Part shown: one piece after another, positions 13,370 to 24,417 of the stretch | How the letters are laid out: each line of letters starts with the position of its first letter | Numbering within the stretch: position 1 is the first letter of the stretch | Assembly: GCF_028389875.1 (NCBI RefSeq) | Contig: NC_084669.1 | Location: 36,432,731-36,496,730 of the forward strand | Length of the DNA stretch: 64,000 nt | Direction of reading: 5' to 3' | DNA from: Rhea pennata | Taxonomy: Eukaryota; Chordata; Aves; Rheiformes; Rheidae | The notes under the pieces: generated by a model | Seen by the model: the letters and a program-made list of their open reading frames with translations, nothing else | What the model was told of the DNA's origin: nothing | The model's database searches: none | Made by a program: the position numbers and the translations under genes

Positions 13370-13472
13370 GAATAAGTCTACCACTTTGTCAAGAAGGCTG
13401 TGGTGGGGAAGCATGTGTACATACATTTTTTAATCTTTCCTAGCACAGTGTTGGCAGACACACGGCACTTAC

Positions 13473-13550
13473 CCACAGGAGTGTCCTCGTTGATCAGCAA
13501 GTAGGTGTCAAAGAAGTAGTTAATGAAGTATGGCAGCCGATTGCCCCAAC
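13473..13550 (-). CDS. CDH23: CDH23 coding exon 3: start of cadherin repeat EC1
   Basis: A 78-nt internal exon read on the minus strand. It starts after TCCTTGCAG and ends before GTAAGTGCC, both strong splice sites. In phase with the signal exon it encodes WGNRLPYFINYFFD then TYLLINEDTPVG, which aligns without gaps to human cadherin-23 NRLPFFTNHFFDTYLLISEDTPVG. Exon length and phase 1 at both ends agree with human exon 3 as I remember it (c.68-145). Cadherin-23 is the upper part of the hair-cell tip link, and this N-terminal end of EC1 forms the calcium-dependent handshake with protocadherin-15. The conserved N and R of NRLP and the E of NED are known calcium and interface positions in the family. 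The two residues before NRLP are W-G here rather than Q-V in human. Confidence 0.93.
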
Positions 13551-16500
13551 CTGCAAGGAGGACAAGAGCAGCACTTTATTTCTCTGGCGTTTTGTTTGCA
13601 GCCCAGGCAGCTGCAGGGATCAGCAGCCAGTCAGCCAGGAGAGCCCTGGTTCATGCACAGCCCTCCCCAACACCAGGTTGGTGCTTCCCAACAGCCTCTG
13701 CTGGTCCCTTCCTTCACCTGCCTTGGGGCTGTGAGATCCCTCCTGGGGGTGATGGCCTGCGATACCATCTCAGCCCCTCATTCTGGAGGGCGAGAGGCCT
13801 GCAGCACCAGACTAGACCAGCACAAAGCTGGCCATAGACAGGGGATCCCACCTAGCACCGCGTTAGTGAGGGTACTGTAGCAGCCCAGGCTGACAGAAGA
13901 GGACAGTCCCTTTGGGCAAAAGGGCTCTCCTACCACACCCCAGACACGGCACCCTCAGCCAGGACAGCTTCCTGCAGCGACTCCTACACACACTCCCACC
14001 CGCTTCCCAGTTTACACAAGACCATTTTCCACCCCATCAAAAGGCACTTTCCCAAGGGAACTTCCCAAACCCTCCACTCACAGCCCTGCGATCGTCACGG
14101 CAGCCCTGGCGCAGCAGGCGGGCAAAGGAGCACACTCACAGGCCAAACCTTGTCCCCGTGCTATCGCTGTGGGCTCGGGCACGCCTGATTTCAGAGGAGC
14201 AGAGACAGCTTTGCACCTCATACAGCAGCCATGGCCTTTCCACTATTTTCTTTTGCAAAGTGGAGGCAGAGGGGAGGGGAGAAGCCAACTGCTCGGGGAC
14301 CAGGCACATCAATCGCTGTGTTAGTGCGTGATTAATACCTTGCTTGGTTCCCACAGCTGAGAGTCTTCCACCTTGCCAGGCAGCCCAGCCAAACCTTGAG
14401 CTTCTCCCCTCCCCTCTTCCTCCCTTTCTCCCATTGCACAATCACGTTTCCCTCTAATCGCCTCCTTTCACCTTTAATAACCAGGCTCACTTATTTCTAC
14501 TCCCTTTTTTATGTAGCTGGACGCTCCCGAGCCTGCCCCCACTTGCTATCCCACTGCCAGCACCTCATTAGAGGACCCAAAGTCGAACACAGTGTGCAGA
14601 AGAACCACCACAGCCTGAACAGTGGGAAAAGTTACCTAGAAAAGACCCATCAGCAGAAGGACGTGAGATGTGAGGCGTCAGGAGAGGGAAACTACAGGTT
14701 TCCAAGAAAGCCCGGAGTTGACCAGACTGCCTCTGACAGATGGGTTTTCCTTGATACCCTGCCAGAGCCGAACACGCCAGCAGACTTTAAGAAATGCAGT
14801 TAAGCTGCCAGGCAAACGCGGCCGCAAGAGGGAAAGTGGAGATGGTAACTGGCCTAGCAAAAGCGGTTCACCTCCAGCCACCAGCAGCCCCAGGTTCAGC
14901 TCCCCACAGAAGTGGGAACACACAGCGGAAAGAGGCAGGACAAGGGTCCTAAGCAGATCTACTGGGCGTTTGCCAACAGAGCAAAGCTTCTCCAAGAGGA
15001 GAAAAGCAATCGTTTAAAACTCGCCAATTCACAGAAACCCCGTGGCCTCACATGGAGTACAGGAGTTCACCAATGTTTGCTCAGGCCAGCACAACGTCCC
15101 AGCTGTTCCTCCTCAGCCAACTGACTTGCTGGTTTAAAGGTCCTGCTGGTTTGACAACACTCATGAGAGAGACAGACACACAGAGGAAGGGTGAGGCAAG
15201 GAGGACATCACTTCCCCATCACGACTGAGCCCTGATAACTAGCTTGGCTTTGATTCGGGCTGAACCCCAAGATTTTGCAAGCTTTCCAGAAAAACACTTT
15301 TGGGACAGCTGTACCAGCCACCTCCACCTGACTCTCAGAGCTCAGGGCAGCATGACATCACCTCACAAGCCTCTACCAGACCAGATGCAAAACCAGCCAG
15401 GCCCTGTGCAGCACACTTCAGCACAGCTGTTCCAGGCCATCGCCTCCATCACTATCCAACCCTGCCGGAATAGCCGAGATGTTACCACAGGCAGTATCCA
15501 ACACAAAGGGCAAAGCCCTGGATGAGATTGGAGATGTCCAGATTTCCTTCCTGTGCCACGTATCGCCACCACCCTCATGCCAGTTAAGTTGCCAGGCAAC
15601 CCACCTTCAGCATCCCACCTTCATAGACAAAAAAGACCCTTTCTCAGCACCTGCTTTGCCTATCCAAGCCGCAAGTTGGCTGTCCGAGCGAGACCTTTCT
15701 AAGGCCTCTGGAGGGCATCTCCCAGCTCCGCTTGAGCCCAGACCTGCTTAGCAGAGGAGGGTTGCCGCTTCAGAAGCGGCCACTCATTCTTGGTTAAGTC
15801 ACATACTGACACGGAGGAAGAGAAAGTCAATTTGATCCCAGCTTCAGGGTGGCCTATCGATTTCAGTGGGGACGTTTAATAGCAAGAAAACAGCAAAGCA
15901 CTAACATCCAAGGGAAAGGGCAGAGAGGCAAGTGTAATGGGAAATCCTCGGGATCACAAGCCTACAGGCAAGTGATGTATTGCCGAGCTGCCAGACACTG
16001 CGAGCAGAGAACAGCAGCAGGGAACAAGAAAACTCAACACCCTCAGGGTGATAAACTCAGAGACAGAGGTGGGGGGAACAGGCAAAGAGATGGATTACGC
16101 CTTCGCAGGTTAAAGAAACAGAGCAGGGAAGAGCCTCTTCGAAGCCCACATTAACACAGCGACAGTCCCAGAGCGAGTTTGGCACGCCTGCAGATGCCTG
16201 GCGTCACTCAGCAGCAGAGAACCTCAGGAAACCTGCTCCGAGAGGCCTCGGGCTGCACGCAGGCAGCAAGGAGGGACAGCCAGCACCATGCAGACCCCAC
16301 GCTCAGGGGTGCGAAATGCCCCAAGTCCCCCACAGGCTGCAGAAGCAGGAGCAGCCTTGGATCCTACCAGGGCTCTCCATGAAACATCTCCTCCATAACA
16401 AGGCAGGGAGTTCCCACGCTGCCCTCTTTCTGCAGCACTAGGCTTTTTCCAGCTTGCTCCTCTCAAAGCCCGGAACAGCACTAGTAACACTGACTACTCC

Positions 16501-18613
16501 TGCAAAGGCACATTTAAGTCTAGGCCTCTGGAGTTAAGTGCCTGGAAAGAAAATGAAAAGGATGTAGACTAAACGGGTTATTTAGAGCTAACGGCATCTC
16601 TGGAGGCTTCGATGCTCACACGAACCAGCAGGTTTTGGAGGGGGACAGACAAAAATAAAACCCACGAAGCAGCTCTCCCCACTGATGTGGGGGGATCTTT
16701 CTCCGGGAGAGGGGCTTGCACGTTTTACTTTTAGCTTGAAGGGTCTGCCAGTAATAAACAGATATAGGAACAGCCAGAGTCTGCACATGCCGACGGGAAG
16801 AAGCTTTCTTGGTTTAGAGGCTTCATAGAGAACAGCTTTGGGAGCAACAGCAGTTCTATTGCAAACCTACCATGGGAAAGCACATTTCCTCCCTCCTCCT
16901 TTGAAGGTATAGGGCCTTCCTCTTGCAGCAAAGTCATTTCTGCAAACTGCTGTATCTCAAAAATAATTTTCTTAGTATTACCGCTGTACTAAAAATAGGT
17001 TGCATCTTCCAAAAACAGCTGCACCGGGTGCCAGGATCCATTCAGACCATCCATCTGCCAGCACACAGGATCTAACGTTAACACAGGCGGGCAACTGGCA
17101 CCTCAAAGCTGGGACAGGATGCAAGCGGTAGGGTGCTGGGGCAGGACTTCGCTTTCCTGCTGCGAACCCCAGGATAAGGAGCAAGGCCCATCTGTGACAG
17201 GGGATGTCACCGCTCTGGTGGATTGTCAGCATTCAGAAGGGAAGCATAGGATGGAGAAGAGAAGTGTCCAAATTGTACAAAAATCTAGGTCAAACGATAC
17301 AGTGTGATGAATGGAAGCCATCCCCCCCACTTCCCCCCCCCCAAAAAAAAGAAGAAAAAAAAAGCACTTTGGAAGCAAGTTAGAGAATAGAAGCCAGCAG
17401 GTTTCTCAGCTGCCCTGTGCTCACACTTGGTTTAGCTCACCGAGACACGAAAATCTGTCTTTTCCCTCCCCCAAAACCCCACGCCAACTGGAAAGAAAGC
17501 CTGCAAGACCAGGGAGGCCAGGAGACCACTGCCCCCTCCCTCTCTCCTCACCAAGCTGCCCCAGGGAAAGTGCCTCCAAGTGAACAAACTGTCTCAAGCT
17601 GAGACCACCCAGGGTGGCTGGACTGACCCATGGAGGCACGCAGCCTCACAACATCCCTCTCGGGTGACACCTCACCCTGGAACAGTATGTCTGTCAGTTG
17701 TTCTGGGCCAGATTCTCCCTCGGTCACCTGTTAGGACACCCTTAGAGACCTTCTTCCATCTCAGAACAGCTGAGCTCTTCTCCTCTTACCTGGCTGCCAC
17801 CAGAAGGTACCAAACCAGGCAGCACAACACAGATCTCCAACACCTCACTGAGGATGGCAAAAGTTTTCCTATTTAATCTTGGACTGTCGATATTTCGTTG
17901 GCTGGCTCGGCAAGCTGGCACTTTCGCACTCCTTCAGACTCCTTCAGGAATCACAACTATGCCACCGCATATTCTGAAGCCTTTTTTCACACTTCCCCAA
18001 AGTCATGGCATCACTGCGAACCAGGCATGTTTTTACACCACCCGTGGATCCAATGGATCAATCAAGAAGATTTTCTTTCTGGGAGACCGCCACACAGCTA
18101 CAACCCTGGGACATCTCACAGTCTTTCACAACACATCTTTTACACGAGGCCCCACAGCAGGGTAACAGCCCTTTCTGCAAGGCACACAACACATCCAGCA
18201 GGAAAAAAAAAATCACTTCCAACATGCTCTTGTGACCCCTTATTCCTGCCCTCACATTAGTACCCTCTCCTTCAAGTGCCATTAACAGCTCTACAGGCTT
18301 CGACAGATCAAAGTCAGTTTTGTTTTGACAGTCAGAAATTTCTTCCCTGTTCATCTGCCACTCCCGCTCCAAAGTATTCCCGACAAAACTTTGGCTTCTT
18401 CACCCTTCAGAGTTGCATCCTTGGACATTGCCAATGCAAGAGCATAGTACTCATGGAGCAGTTCCAGTTAGCAGCCCCCAGCCCCATGCAACCCAACAGC
18501 GAGAAGCTCACTGTCTCTCTGATGACTGCAGCCACAGCTTTGGTACGACCAGATTTCACTGCCGTGCTTCTGCCTTGCAGAAACAAAACCATTCTTTCTT
18601 CAAAACACACCAA

Positions 18614-18632
18614 CCCCCCCCCCCCCCCCCCC
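18614..18632. repeat. Poly-C run
   Basis: Nineteen consecutive C on the + strand (G on the transcribed CDH23 strand). Homopolymer length may be an assembly artefact. Confidence 0.9.
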
Positions 18633-18989
18633 AAAACTTGTACTGCAGCACAGCAAGCTAGAAGTCCAGCGTTTCCTGGGTTGGATTGCTTCATTAGAAG
18701 GTCTGGAAGTCTTCTGGGAAGAGCAGTGCCCTTGACTGCAGTCCCCATAGCATATATATGGCAGGGTATTCATACATTTCTCTTCTCCTCCTGCTCCAAA
18801 GCATGAGCATGGTGCCAGTTTGCTCAATCTAGGGTAGGCACTCCTCAGGGAGGTGACAACCAAGCCATGGACAGGGTGGGATTTGGAAGAGAGCAGGGTC
18901 TGATATACTACTTGGAGATTTTATTTAAAAAAAAAAAACAAAAAAAACCACCACACACACACACTCCCCCACACACCTCCAAATTCCTG

Positions 18990-19856
18990 TTCCCCTCCGC
19001 TGCCTCCCTGGGGCTCTGCTGCCGTCTATCAGCTGGGACCAGCGAGGTGCCTGGGGCAGGCGCGAGGGCTGCAGGGCGCCACGCCGGGCTGCGAACGCCA
19101 GCAATGCTGTGACGGATGCGCGAGGAAGGGTTGGGTGAGCAAGGCTCCAACCAAGCGAGCAAAGATGACCATCCCCCTCGCTCAGCAAGGCTTTGGGCCG
19201 CTCGTGGCAAGAGATCTCTCCGCTTGCCAGCTCGGGGCGAGCTTTTACAGGTTCGGACTGGGGTAGAGGGTAGCTGGGCTGGTTTTGCTTTTTCCCCCGC
19301 CCTCCCAGGAGGGAAAAAAAAAAAAAAAAAAAGCATTTACTCAAAGGGCACGGTGCTGTCAGACGGACACGCTCTTGCTGTTGTTTATCACCAAGTACCA
19401 TGCGGGCAGACTCCCCTCTGCTCCCGCTCTCCCCCCCACCAGCAGCCATGGGGTTTAGCCCATTCATGCTACAATCCCAATTCCCACGGGGCTTTGCTAT
19501 ATACTTTTCTCCCCCTCCAGTACCCTGCAATACACCGAAAGCTGCCCCCAAGAGCCTCGTTTGCAACCAGCTCGCGACAGCGGAGCGCAGCCACCCCAGC
19601 AAGCGCGCGCCCCGGCCGGGCTCCCCTCGCTCCCGGGAGGATGGAGAGCATCGCCTCCCTGCTCTCCGGGGGCGGACGCCCAGCAGCCAGCAGGAGAGCT
19701 GACCGCAGGAGGCTCCACGACAGAGCACGAAGGCCCTCGCCTTCCCGCGAGAGCTTCACACGAGCCGGCAAATACTCCAGTTGGAATTAGAGAGGGGATT
19801 TTGGCAGCTCTGAAGGGAGTTACTTCCTGCACAGCATATATTAAAGCACCGTTCAG
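18990..19856 (+). ncRNA. Possible first exon of an antisense lncRNA in a CpG island
   Basis: A GC- and CpG-rich stretch (about 18.99-19.79 kb) inside CDH23 intron 2, followed on the + strand by GTTCAG|GTAATA at 19856/19857, a usable donor. The next + strand exon candidate lies at 20376-20423. The frames in the island are open on both strands and match nothing I know, so a non-coding RNA promoter is likelier than a protein. Existence and start site are inferred from sequence signals only. Confidence 0.25.
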
Positions 19857-20375
19857 GTAATAATTTTGCTGCTGAAAGCACCGAGAGCCCTGCCACATGG
19901 CATAGTAATGCTCCTGCAGTTAAAGAGCTTTTGTTTCGCATCCATGCCTTTTGTCTGCTCCCTCTCATTTCCTTTAGGTTTTATTTACACCTTTAAAGTT
20001 CTCTGCAGAGAGACTTCGTATAGGAACACCATCCTCTTCCTCTCTGCCCACACTTCCTCAGCAGCGGCTTTTGCTACCAGGAGCTGCTGAGGGACAAGGA
20101 GGGACAACTGATGCCTCCTTTTACAGTTCTACCCCCCTAAAAAAAAAGCAGTGCATTACTAAAAACTACCATCACTAGCCAGTCTCAGGGAGGGCATGAA
20201 GGAAAGTGGAGATTAAAGAGCATCTAGGCAAAAAAAAAGGTATGGAGGAATTAAAATGTTCTCCAAACTCTCCTGCTTCCAGACAAGTCTGATGATTACT
20301 CATGCCCTATGCTTCATCCACACAGGACTGGACACTGCAAGTGACCCATCTTCAGCCCTCAGCCTCTCTCCTCAG

Positions 20376-20423
20376 GCTGTAGAGGCTTCCAGCCAAAACT
20401 GAGGCGAACATAACCATGCTAAG
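20376..20423 (+). ncRNA. Possible internal exon of an antisense lncRNA
   Basis: A 48-nt segment bounded on the + strand by a good acceptor (CAGCCTCTCTCCTCAG) and a consensus donor (CTAAG|GTAAGTT). It lies opposite CDH23 intron 2, about 0.9 kb from the signal exon, and could join to the island exon ending at 19856. It carries stops in two frames and has no protein resemblance. Confidence 0.28.
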
Positions 20424-21319
20424 GTAAGTTGAGAACATCACTGATTTGAAGCTGGTCTTCCAAAAGCATCCTGAAGCCTGCTGTGCACTACCACTGCATC
20501 CATCATCAGGTCCACCACCAGGTTTGACTTCACAAACCCTCATCTGGAAGTTGTCTTTCCCACCCAAATACAGCAGAAGCATCTACTATTGTTGGGTTCA
20601 CAAGCACATCATCTCCCTCCCTTCAGCCTCCTTCTAACCCTATTTACCCTCTTCCAAGGAGGGACATCTGGCCCCACATACACCCTTATTCACAAGCGCT
20701 GCAAGAAAGCCTGCCGTATAGGAGCACAATGTACAGGTATCTAACCATGCACCACAGTGATGGACAGTCTGCCTCTCCATATCGTCCAAACGTTCCCCTC
20801 ATCACCACAGCAATACTGCTGCACCTTTAGATATTCACTAGGAGACCACAAACACAGCAAACATTAGCCTTGTATCTTGCAAAGACAAGACTAAACCCCC
20901 AGATGGGCAACAGTGGTTCAACTACATCTGACTGATGTTGACACAGAGAGATCCCAGTCCCCCCTTCCACCTTAATTACTGGGCTTACATGCATCTCCCA
21001 CTGCCCTCTGCTGGGGACAGGGCCAGCTGCCGGGCCCTTCACCGTGTCACCAGGATGAAGACAGATACTTTCTTCTCTTCTAGCATCCATTCACTCCACC
21101 AGCCCTTCAGCTCCCCACTGGCTTTGCTCCCCCTGCTCAGATCACCACCAGAGCTAGGACCATGGCTATCCACCAGCCAGGAATCTCTCCCTTCAGCTGG
21201 GAAGGAGCATTAATGCTCCTGCTTTTTTTATTTTACTTTTTTCCTATGTTGTTGGGGCCCAAGCACAGAGAAGAAAGGAGGAAAGGATGCAACACTGAAC
21301 AGGCTGAAACTTTACTTAC

Positions 21320-21391
21320 CCAAAGAGACCAAATCCAAGACCAAGAGAGAAAGAAGAAAGTGACCGGCAGCAGTGTGACACTTCATGGTTC
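21320..21391 (-). CDS. CDH23: CDH23 coding exon 2: start codon and signal peptide
   Basis: A 72-nt exon on the minus strand, bounded by acceptor TTTCTTCTTTGACAG and donor GTAAGTAAAG. Five 5' UTR bases (GAACC) precede ATG at 21386-21384, and the remaining 67 coding nt end in phase 1. This is exactly the phase required by exon 3 and the coding length (c.1-67) of the human exon. It encodes MKCHTAAGHFLLSLLVL then DLVSLG: a short basic and polar start, a leucine-rich core and a small residue at the end, a standard secretory signal peptide. By alignment, cleavage after residue 23 would leave WGNRLPYF as the mature start. Residue identity to the human signal is low, as usual for signals, so the call rests on position, phase, splice sites and peptide character. 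Confidence 0.87.
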
Positions 21392-24380
21392 CTGTCAAAG
21401 AAGAAATTCAACATCAAGTCCAGAACCTCATGAATATTATCTCTTATCTCCTCAAAGGAAACTCAGGGATATGGCCCTGTCCCAGCTTGCATGTTACTGC
21501 CCTGACACTGCAGATGCAGTGTTCTCAGTTACAGCTGGCCACTGCCCAGGAAACCTGCCAGAGTTGGCAGCACCACAGTCCCACAGGACTTTTTTCCATT
21601 TGGAACCCCCAGCTTCTCACTTAACTTTCAGAAAAGAGCTAATAAAGACACCTCAGCTCCTCAAAACAAGGTGGCTTGGGTCAATAGTGCTAAATTATGA
21701 GGCCACATAGCAATTATAGGCACAAGAAATTTTAAAGGGATTATGATGCCCTTGACACTGGTTGAGCTAGACCATCTCCTCCAGAGGAGCATCCTAATAA
21801 GTGCAAGTCTACTCGTGTCAAGCACTGGGGTTTTCCCAGCTCCTCAGGGAAAGCTGTCCCTAGAGCCTTATAGATCTCATCTCTACTAGCAACACTCAGC
21901 TCTTCTTGCTCCATTTATGTTTTGCCACTTCTATTTAGAGCCTTCTTGAGTCATTCTAAGCAATTCTTCCCCCTTGTCGGCTTTCAGGGCACCACATCTC
22001 CTGTAATCATCCCTTGCCTAACTCCCATAAAGGGAAGTTGAGGAGATAAGTAGTTACACCTCCATAGTTCACTTGCTTTCTTCAAACTCCCTCCACGCTC
22101 AGCTTTCTATTAAGCTGATCACAGTCCATGCATACAGCTCCAGAGAGAGGTTAGCTAATGCCACATAGAGCCACTACTGCTTTCATGTCATGTGGTCCAA
22201 AACACCCTTTTGGCAAGTACTGAATCAGAAGCAGGAATATCCTTACAGCACACAGTAGGAAGCCTCATCCTTCCCTTCCCATCCACTCCTTTCCCTCCCA
22301 ACACAATCCAGCCAGCAAAGGTTTATAGGACAGACACAACCTGACAACCCCACCAAAGCCAACAGAGATACTCTAGAGAGTCATTGGTCCCATTCCAGCA
22401 CACAAGCTGGGTGCATTTGCTTCTCACTCCCGGGGAAGGATGACCCAGATCCTGCTCCCAGCCACACACGAGGGGTACATTTTATTTTTCCTTTCCAAAG
22501 GTTGTTCCCTCATCTTGTGAGATGGGACAAGTCACTGTGAACTCTTGTCAGCTCTGGAGCTGCAGAAGCCCTGTGGTTCCAAGCTGAGGTGAGCTGCTTG
22601 AGCAAAGCATTGATGGTAAGGAAGAGCTAGTGCAGCAGCCCAGCTCACGAGCCTAGGGAGTGACAGAGTAGCGAGCAATTTGCGTCAGGATTTAAGATGC
22701 TTTGGCAGAGCTGCATGGAAGCCTTGACCTGAAATCATTGAAGACATCAGGATTTCAGAGTACAAAGCAGAACCCCCAAAACACCCCCGCACATACAAGT
22801 CCAAACCTCTCAAAAGGCCAGGGCTGCTGAGAAACAGGCATTGCAAGGACAGTTGGAGTAGACCAGCAGGCAAACTTGCCTGCACCCCCCCCCATTGCTT
22901 CTAGAATTTCCCAGGCTTAGCATTTCATACAGCACAAGACCTCTCATGATAAAGCAGAATTAAGAAAAAAAGTAAAGGGGATCCCTTTAGTATAGTCGTA
23001 TACTTGCATGTTTTTCAGATTATCAAATACAAAGATGTTATGGAATCAATCCAAAACCCCCGCAAAAACCACAGGAAAGTTTTGCTTTATGTAGAAATTC
23101 ATACACATAATAGTTTAAGCATCTCATCCAGTAGGCAAGCATAAATTATATAGATATCACACAGCATATAGGCCCAAAAGAAAAACCTCAAGCAGCTTAC
23201 ATAGAGCAAGCAATGTGTGTGCATAACCCTTGTCATATCTCTGCAATGCTCCCATTCCTCTTTGTAGCAATTGGTTGCATTAGTTTGACTTTGCAGGAAA
23301 AGAATCTAAGTTATTGGCAAACATAAATCTCTAAGTGCAGCAGAAGTCCCGGCGGGAATCCAAAGATTCCTCTCTGAAGCAGGTAGTATGTCTTGGTGAT
23401 CCATCTCCAAAGCTCTCAGTATTTTTCCAGGTGCTATTAAAGTTGGGAGCAGACACATTTAGTTGGTGGGAGGACACAAAGTTGGAGGGGCAGACACATT
23501 TTGGCATAGCTGAGCTGGTAACCAGCACATCTGCTGAACAGTTGACCCAGTCCCTGGAGGATGGGATCAAAGGCAAAAAGAACTTGTTGCCACCAGCCTT
23601 TGGGTCAGCAAACACAAAGATGAACCCAGGACTCCCAGAGTTAGATGTGTAAGCAGCTCCCACCTGAGATAAAGTACTGACCCAACCTGCAAGGGCTGAA
23701 ATACGTGATAAATTGCATCTTCCAGTTCCCAGCCCAAGCGTGGATTTGCAACATGTGCTAGTGGTCATCCGCACAGCAAGCTTCATTCCACTCTGTACTC
23801 GCAGATCCGAATAAAATCGTGATTGCCGGTGGGGTAGCATCCACTACCACCTAGCAGACAGCTTCTCCAAAAGCCCAGTGGATCACCCTGCACACCGGCT
23901 TGCTCTCAGCTCACCCTAGAAGCCGTGGCTCAGCTTTTCCTTCCCAGGGCCTTGCTGCACAAGCACTAACATACAATTGCAAAGACAGCATCCAGAGTTA
24001 TCTGGAGGAGTCTTTGCAGCACCAAGACCACAACCCTGACCACAGTTACGGACTCAGGGGGTCCGCATCCCGCTGTCACCCTGTAAAGCACCCTACACCA
24101 GTGAGGCACAGCATACTGCAGGGTGGCTCGCCAGGTCCTTACTTCTAGGGGCAAGCCTCATCCCTGCAGAAATGGGCAGACACTTCAAAGGGTGCTCCAG
24201 AGTAAGAGCCACCTGTATTTTATTTTTACTGATGGATTTATCAGAGAAGATAGTTCATAACAACTCCGTCTCCTTCCCAGCAGGAGAGGCCTTAAATTCT
24301 AGTTTCTTGAGCTATTTTACCATCATAGTTCCTCTAGTAGGAAAAGCTGCGTGCATAGCTAAGGGTAACAGTGCTGTGGG

Positions 24381-24417
24381 TTTTTTTTTTTTTTTTTTTT
24401 TGGGGGGGGGGGGGGGG
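24381..24417. repeat. T21-G16 homopolymer tract
   Basis: Twenty-one T followed directly by sixteen G on the + strand. On the transcribed CDH23 strand this reads C16 then A21. It may be the A-tail remnant of a retroinsertion, a G-quadruplex-prone tract, or a sequencing artefact. Confidence 0.85.

Larger units (their letters stand above)
1..13472 (-). other. CDH23: CDH23 intron 3 (continues beyond the left edge)
   Basis: This is sequence downstream of CDH23 exon 3 on the minus strand. I looked for the next cadherin exon, which should encode the rest of EC1 including a DMDND-type calcium motif, and found none, so the intron exceeds 13.4 kb. It holds AT-rich blocks listed separately, a GC-rich island at 10.1-11.35 kb, poly-A and poly-T runs (31-46, 1698-1719), a GT-rich microsatellite near 6.02 kb and a CA repeat at 13.35 kb. 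Open frames here are short or lie inside the GC island on both strands, and none resembles a known protein. Confidence 0.75.
13551..21319 (-). other. CDH23: CDH23 intron 2
   Basis: A 7.8-kb intron between the signal-peptide exon and the first EC1 exon, with GTAAGTAAAG donor and TCCTTGCAG acceptor on the minus strand. It contains a GC-rich island at about 19.0-19.8 kb, a 19-base C run at 18614-18632, A runs near 18.93 and 19.31 kb, and a possible antisense exon at 20.4 kb. No protein-coding exon was recognised in it. Confidence 0.85.

Noticed and set aside
16860-16937. Minus-strand ATG frame of 67 nt ending at G|GTAGGT, considered as the CDH23 signal exon
   Set aside because: Length and phase fit, but the peptide is acidic and polar with no hydrophobic core. 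The exon at 21.3 kb has better splice sites and a true signal peptide.
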